Shown here in pieces: positions 51,338 to 54,353 of a DNA stretch of 54,353 nt. Source of the DNA: an uncultured Rikenellaceae bacterium (GTDB lineage Bacteria > Bacteroidota > Bacteroidia > Bacteroidales > Rikenellaceae); NCBI GenBank assembly GCA_910588925.1, contig CAJURV010000005.1, forward strand, positions 1-54,353. Reading direction: 5' to 3'. The notes beneath the pieces were generated by a model. The model was not told where the DNA came from. It ran no database searches and saw only the letters and a list, made by a program, of their open reading frames with translations. The position numbers and the translations under genes were made by a program. Every line of letters starts with the position of its first letter. Position 1 is the stretch's first letter.

Positions 51338-53782
51338 ATGAAAAAACTGTTATTGACACTGGCTCTCGTGAGCGGCGCAATGGGGCTGTCGGCCCAGCGG
51401 ACTCCGGTCACGAAACCCGATTACGTCATGGCCGAGCGTTTCTCGCCGGACAATGTGAACAAAATGGTATTCTCAACCGCCGTCAACCCGCATTACCTCA
51501 AGAGCGGGAATAAGTTCTGGTACAGCTACGACACACCCGACGGCCGGTTTTACTATATAGTAGACGCCGCATCAGCCACCCGTCGCCCCCTCTTCGACCG
51601 CGACCGCATGGCCTCGCAGGTGACACTGATAACCAAAGACCCGTTCGATGCCAAACACCTGCCCATCGACTCCATACGTTTCGCTCCTGACGAAAAGAGC
51701 TTCACATTTCAGGTAACCACCTCCTTAAAAGAGGATTACACCGACAAGAAAGGCAAAAAAGCCAAACGCAACAAGGTCGTTTACATGAATTGCGACATAG
51801 CCAGCGGCAACGTCACGGAGCTTAACGCATCGCCCAATCCGGTAAAATATCCACGTTGGGCATCGGTATCTCCCGACGGCGAAAAGATCGTATTCGCGCG
51901 CCGTTACGACCTATGGTGGATGGACCGCGAAAACTTCGAAAAGGCGTTGAAGAACGACAAGGACAGCACAATAGTGGAACACCGCATAACAGACGACGGC
52001 GAAGAGTTCTACCCGTGGGGCGGCTCTACCGACAACAACACCGAAAAGAGCCGCGCAGAGAAGCTCGACCAACGTCTTCCGGCATATATAATATGGTCGC
52101 CCGACTCGCGTCATTTCGCCGTAACCCGCGCGGACCAGCGCAAGGTGGAGTCGTTATGGGTGATCAACTCCATAGACCAGCCGCGCCCCACGCTCCAGTC
52201 TTACAAGTATCACATGGCCGGCGAAAAAGAGGCGCCGCAATATCAGGCATTCCTGTTCGACACCGCCGACTGGACCCACCGTCACATCGACACATACGCC
52301 TTCAAGGACCAGACCTTATCGATACACAGACGTCCTATAGATAAAAGCGAATACGACAACTCCGACCGCATACCTTCTGTATGGCTCGGCGACAACGACT
52401 ATTTCCTCCTGACGCGCACAAGCCGCGATCTCAAACGCATAGACATATGCCGTGTAGACATAGACGCCGACTCGCTCAAGGCACGCGCCTTGGTAGAGGA
52501 GCGGCTCAACAAATCGCTCGAGACACGCACGCCGCGGTTGCTCAAATCGGGTGAGTTCGTGCTATGGAGCGAGCGCGACGGATGGGGACATCTCTATCTC
52601 TACGCTCCCGACGGCAAGCTCGTACGCCGTCTGACCGAGGGACCGTTCCACTGCGAGGGCATCACCGGCGTAGACGAGGCTTCGCGCACACTGTTCTTCA
52701 CGGCGTGCGGTAAGGAACAGAGCGAGCACCCCTACTACATGCACCTCTACCGCATAGGACTCGACGGCACCGGTCTGCGTCGTCTCGACAAGGACAACTT
52801 CAACCACACCGGCGACCTTGCCGACAACTGCCGCTACTTCGTAGACAACTACTCACGCGTCGACACAGCACCGGTATCGGCACTCTACGACGCCAACGGC
52901 AAGCTGCTCATGACCCTCGAGGAGACCGACCTGCATCTGCTTTTCGAGGCCGGCTACAAGTTCCCCGAGATATTCACGGCCAAGGCGGCGGACGGCATAA
53001 CCGACCTGTACGGCGTCATATACAAGCCTTTCGACTTCGACTCCACCAAGCTATACCCCATAATAGAGTACGTATATCCCGGCCCACAGACCGAAGCAGT
53101 CAACTACTCGTTCAGCAAGAGCATGAACCGCACCGAGCGTCTGGCCCAGTTAGGATTCATAGTGGTGACCGTGGGTAACCGCGGCGGCCACCCCAACCGC
53201 TCCAAGTGGTATCACACCTACGGCTACGGAAACCTGCGCGACTACGGACTGGCCGACAAGAAATACGTGGCCGAACAGCTCGCCGTGCGCCGTCCCTACA
53301 TGGACATATCGCGCGTGGGAATCCACGGCCACTCGGGCGGTGGCTTCATGTCGACAGCCGCGATACTCACCTACCCCGACTTCTTCAAAGCGGCCGTATC
53401 GTGCGCCGGTAACCACGAAAACAACATATACAACCGCTGGTGGAGCGAAAAACACCACGGTGTAGAGGAGGTGATATCCGAAAAAGGCGACACCACATTC
53501 AACTACGACATAGCCAAAAACACCCAGTTGGCCGGCAACCTCAAAGGACACCTCATGCTAGTGACAGGCGACATCGACGACAACGTCCACCCTGCCAATA
53601 CCTACCGCATGGTCGACGCACTCATCAAGAACAACAAACGCTTCGACATGCTGGTACTGCCCGGCGACCGCCACAGCTTCACCACCAAAGGCGAATACTT
53701 CTTCTGGCGAATGGCCGACTATTTTAGCGAACACCTGCTCGGTGACAGCGAAAAGACGACGGATATTCCACAGTTGAAATAG
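51338..53782 (+). CDS. S9-family prolyl peptidase (dipeptidyl-peptidase IV-like)
   Basis: An exported serine peptidase, 814 residues from the ATG at 51338, where a clean signal peptide begins (MKKLLLTLALVSGAMGLSAQ). An earlier ATG at 51320 is an alternative. The N-terminal beta-propeller (DPP-IV N domain) spans about 80-540. The C-terminal alpha/beta-hydrolase holds the nucleophile serine in IHGHSGGGFMS, the aspartate in TGDIDDNVHPANT and the histidine in PGDRHSF. It probably cleaves X-Pro dipeptides from peptides in the periplasm, supporting peptide use. The stop codon lies inside a large palindrome. Confidence 0.94.
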   Translation: MKKLLLTLALVSGAMGLSAQRTPVTKPDYVMAERFSPDNVNKMVFSTAVNPHYLKSGNKFWYSYDTPDGRFYYIVDAASATRRPLFDRDRMASQVTLITKDPFDAKHLPIDSIRFAPDEKSFTFQVTTSLKEDYTDKKGKKAKRNKVVYMNCDIASGNVTELNASPNPVKYPRWASVSPDGEKIVFARRYDLWWMDRENFEKALKNDKDSTIVEHRITDDGEEFYPWGGSTDNNTEKSRAEKLDQRLPAYIIWSPDSRHFAVTRADQRKVESLWVINSIDQPRPTLQSYKYHMAGEKEAPQYQAFLFDTADWTHRHIDTYAFKDQTLSIHRRPIDKSEYDNSDRIPSVWLGDNDYFLLTRTSRDLKRIDICRVDIDADSLKARALVEERLNKSLETRTPRLLKSGEFVLWSERDGWGHLYLYAPDGKLVRRLTEGPFHCEGITGVDEASRTLFFTACGKEQSEHPYYMHLYRIGLDGTGLRRLDKDNFNHTGDLADNCRYFVDNYSRVDTAPVSALYDANGKLLMTLEETDLHLLFEAGYKFPEIFTAKAADGITDLYGVIYKPFDFDSTKLYPIIEYVYPGPQTEAVNYSFSKSMNRTERLAQLGFIVVTVGNRGGHPNRSKWYHTYGYGNLRDYGLADKKYVAEQLAVRRPYMDISRVGIHGHSGGGFMSTAAILTYPDFFKAAVSCAGNHENNIYNRWWSEKHHGVEEVISEKGDTTFNYDIAKNTQLAGNLKGHLMLVTGDIDDNVHPANTYRMVDALIKNNKRFDMLVLPGDRHSFTTKGEYFFWRMADYFSEHLLGDSEKTTDIPQLK

Positions 53783-53848
53783 GGTAGATAAAAAAGGCTC
53801 GATTTTTAAAAAATCGAGCCTTTTTTATCTACCCTATTTCAACTGTGG
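53768..53848. terminator. 81-bp palindrome with perfect 40-bp arms over the peptidase stop codon
   Basis: Positions 53768-53807 are the exact reverse complement of 53809-53848, centred on A53808. The left arm contains the last four codons and stop of the peptidase; the inner part (AAAAAAGGCTCGA... and its complement ending in six T) looks like an ordinary terminator, but perfect pairing continues well beyond it into coding sequence. The pairing ends sharply at 53767/53849. Confidence 0.8.
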
Positions 53849-54353
53849 GGATACGTTAGTTCGTTTCACCTAAGTGGACTGTTCTCGCTTCATTAGACCA
53901 GAATCATTAGGCCCGAAAAAACGGAATATGTCTGAAGCCTTACTTCATCAAGTTCGCGAGACAATAAAGGGACTATAGAACTTCTCTGAAGATATGCGCA
54001 TTAACCGGAGGTTATCTCGCTCCGTGTCAGGAGCGCAACACAAAACTTGCGCTTCTTTAGAAGTGCAAAAAGTCGGACACAATTCCGCTGAGACGATAAG
54101 ATACTATAAGACGCTCTAACGGCATGCACATTAGCCGAACCCTATCACTGCGGCACGGGGTGCCGCTCCGCGATAACGACCACAAATTAACCGGACAGAG
54201 GTTGGGAAAGCCGCCGGCGAGCAAATACCATCACTCCACACCCGAAGACATGCGCATTAACCGCAAGTCGCAGGCATGCTAGCCCACGCACACAACCACA
54301 GACCGCAGGGCGCCGAAGTTTTTTAGACCTCAAAAATCGTCGATCGCGGTCGT
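53849..54353. other. Non-coding right end with diverged short repeats
   Basis: No supported gene on either strand in about 500 bases up to the window end. ATGCGCATTAACCG occurs at 53994-54007 and 54250-54263, with a variant ATGCACATTAGCCG at 54124-54137. The first two copies in order share about 50 bases of flanking similarity (GAGAC.ATAA..). Further CATTAG.CC words occur at about 53891 and 53905. Confidence 0.5.

Noticed and set aside
53994..54263. CRISPR array at the right end because of regularly spaced similar words.
   Set aside because: Spacing is about 128 bases, the repeats are short and diverged, there are no cas genes, and the intervening sequence is partly similar, unlike unique spacers.

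Overview
The window looks like a chromosomal segment of a gut-type Bacteroidota, most likely order Bacteroidales. A Rikenellaceae-like lineage is possible, but that is only a guess. The main evidence is: many promoters of the Bacteroidota form (-7 box TAnnTTTG) in front of genes; the galM/sugar-transporter/galK and GH57/glycogen synthase/debranching enzyme clusters laid out as in Bacteroides; DUF4492 directly before cydAB; DUF4294, DUF2795 and DUF3109 proteins; and a FISUMP-type surface protein. Isoleucine ATA codons are very frequent throughout, so the window reads as one genomic background, with no plasmid, phage or IS genes seen.

Layout. 1-818: tail of a FISUMP-repeat protein with an apparent frameshift at its very end. 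1355-3804: DedA membrane protein, shikimate dehydrogenase, BASS-family transporter (+). 3894-7263: envelope/isoprenoid operon on minus (degenerate LytM protein, dxr, rseP) with one-base stop/start overlaps. 7477-12146: nucleotidyltransferase, then the galactose operon galM-transporter-galK. 12355-12945: DUF3109. 13089-17564: glycogen cluster on minus. 17987-18060: tRNA-His(GTG). 18192-23112: TolC/HlyD/two ABC-2 permeases, with no ATPase gene nearby. 23191-28435: GT2, AlkD-like protein, DUF2795, def, ruvX, glyS. 28600-30010: a repeat-rich stretch with a GNAT gene in the middle. 30089-34896: large sensor kinase, rlmH, DHH phosphoesterase. 34948-38781: DUF4492, cydA, cydB, small lipoprotein. 38897-39946: queA.

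The most unusual part is 40167-50582. It holds a five-gene heterodisulfide-reductase-like operon (HdrC-, HdrB- and HdrA-like proteins, a ferredoxin, and a membrane HdrE/HdrD-like fusion) in an organism with no other sign of methanogenesis or sulfate reduction. After mscL and a TlpA-like thioredoxin lipoprotein comes a second minus-strand module: a HydS-like (group C, sensory) [FeFe]-hydrogenase homologue with a PAS domain, a SpoIIE/PP2C phosphatase and a thioredoxin-like [2Fe-2S] ferredoxin. No catalytic hydrogenase is present in the window. Together with cytochrome bd this suggests a neighbourhood for redox sensing and quinone-linked electron transfer; the link between the modules is inferred from proximity only. 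A row of three alternating TACCTAT half-sites lies upstream of the Hdr-like operon and could be its operator.

The right end (50685-53782) encodes a DUF4294 protein and a DPP-IV-type S9 peptidase. The peptidase's stop codon lies inside an 81-bp palindrome with perfect 40-bp arms. The last 500 bases appear non-coding and contain diverged short repeats.
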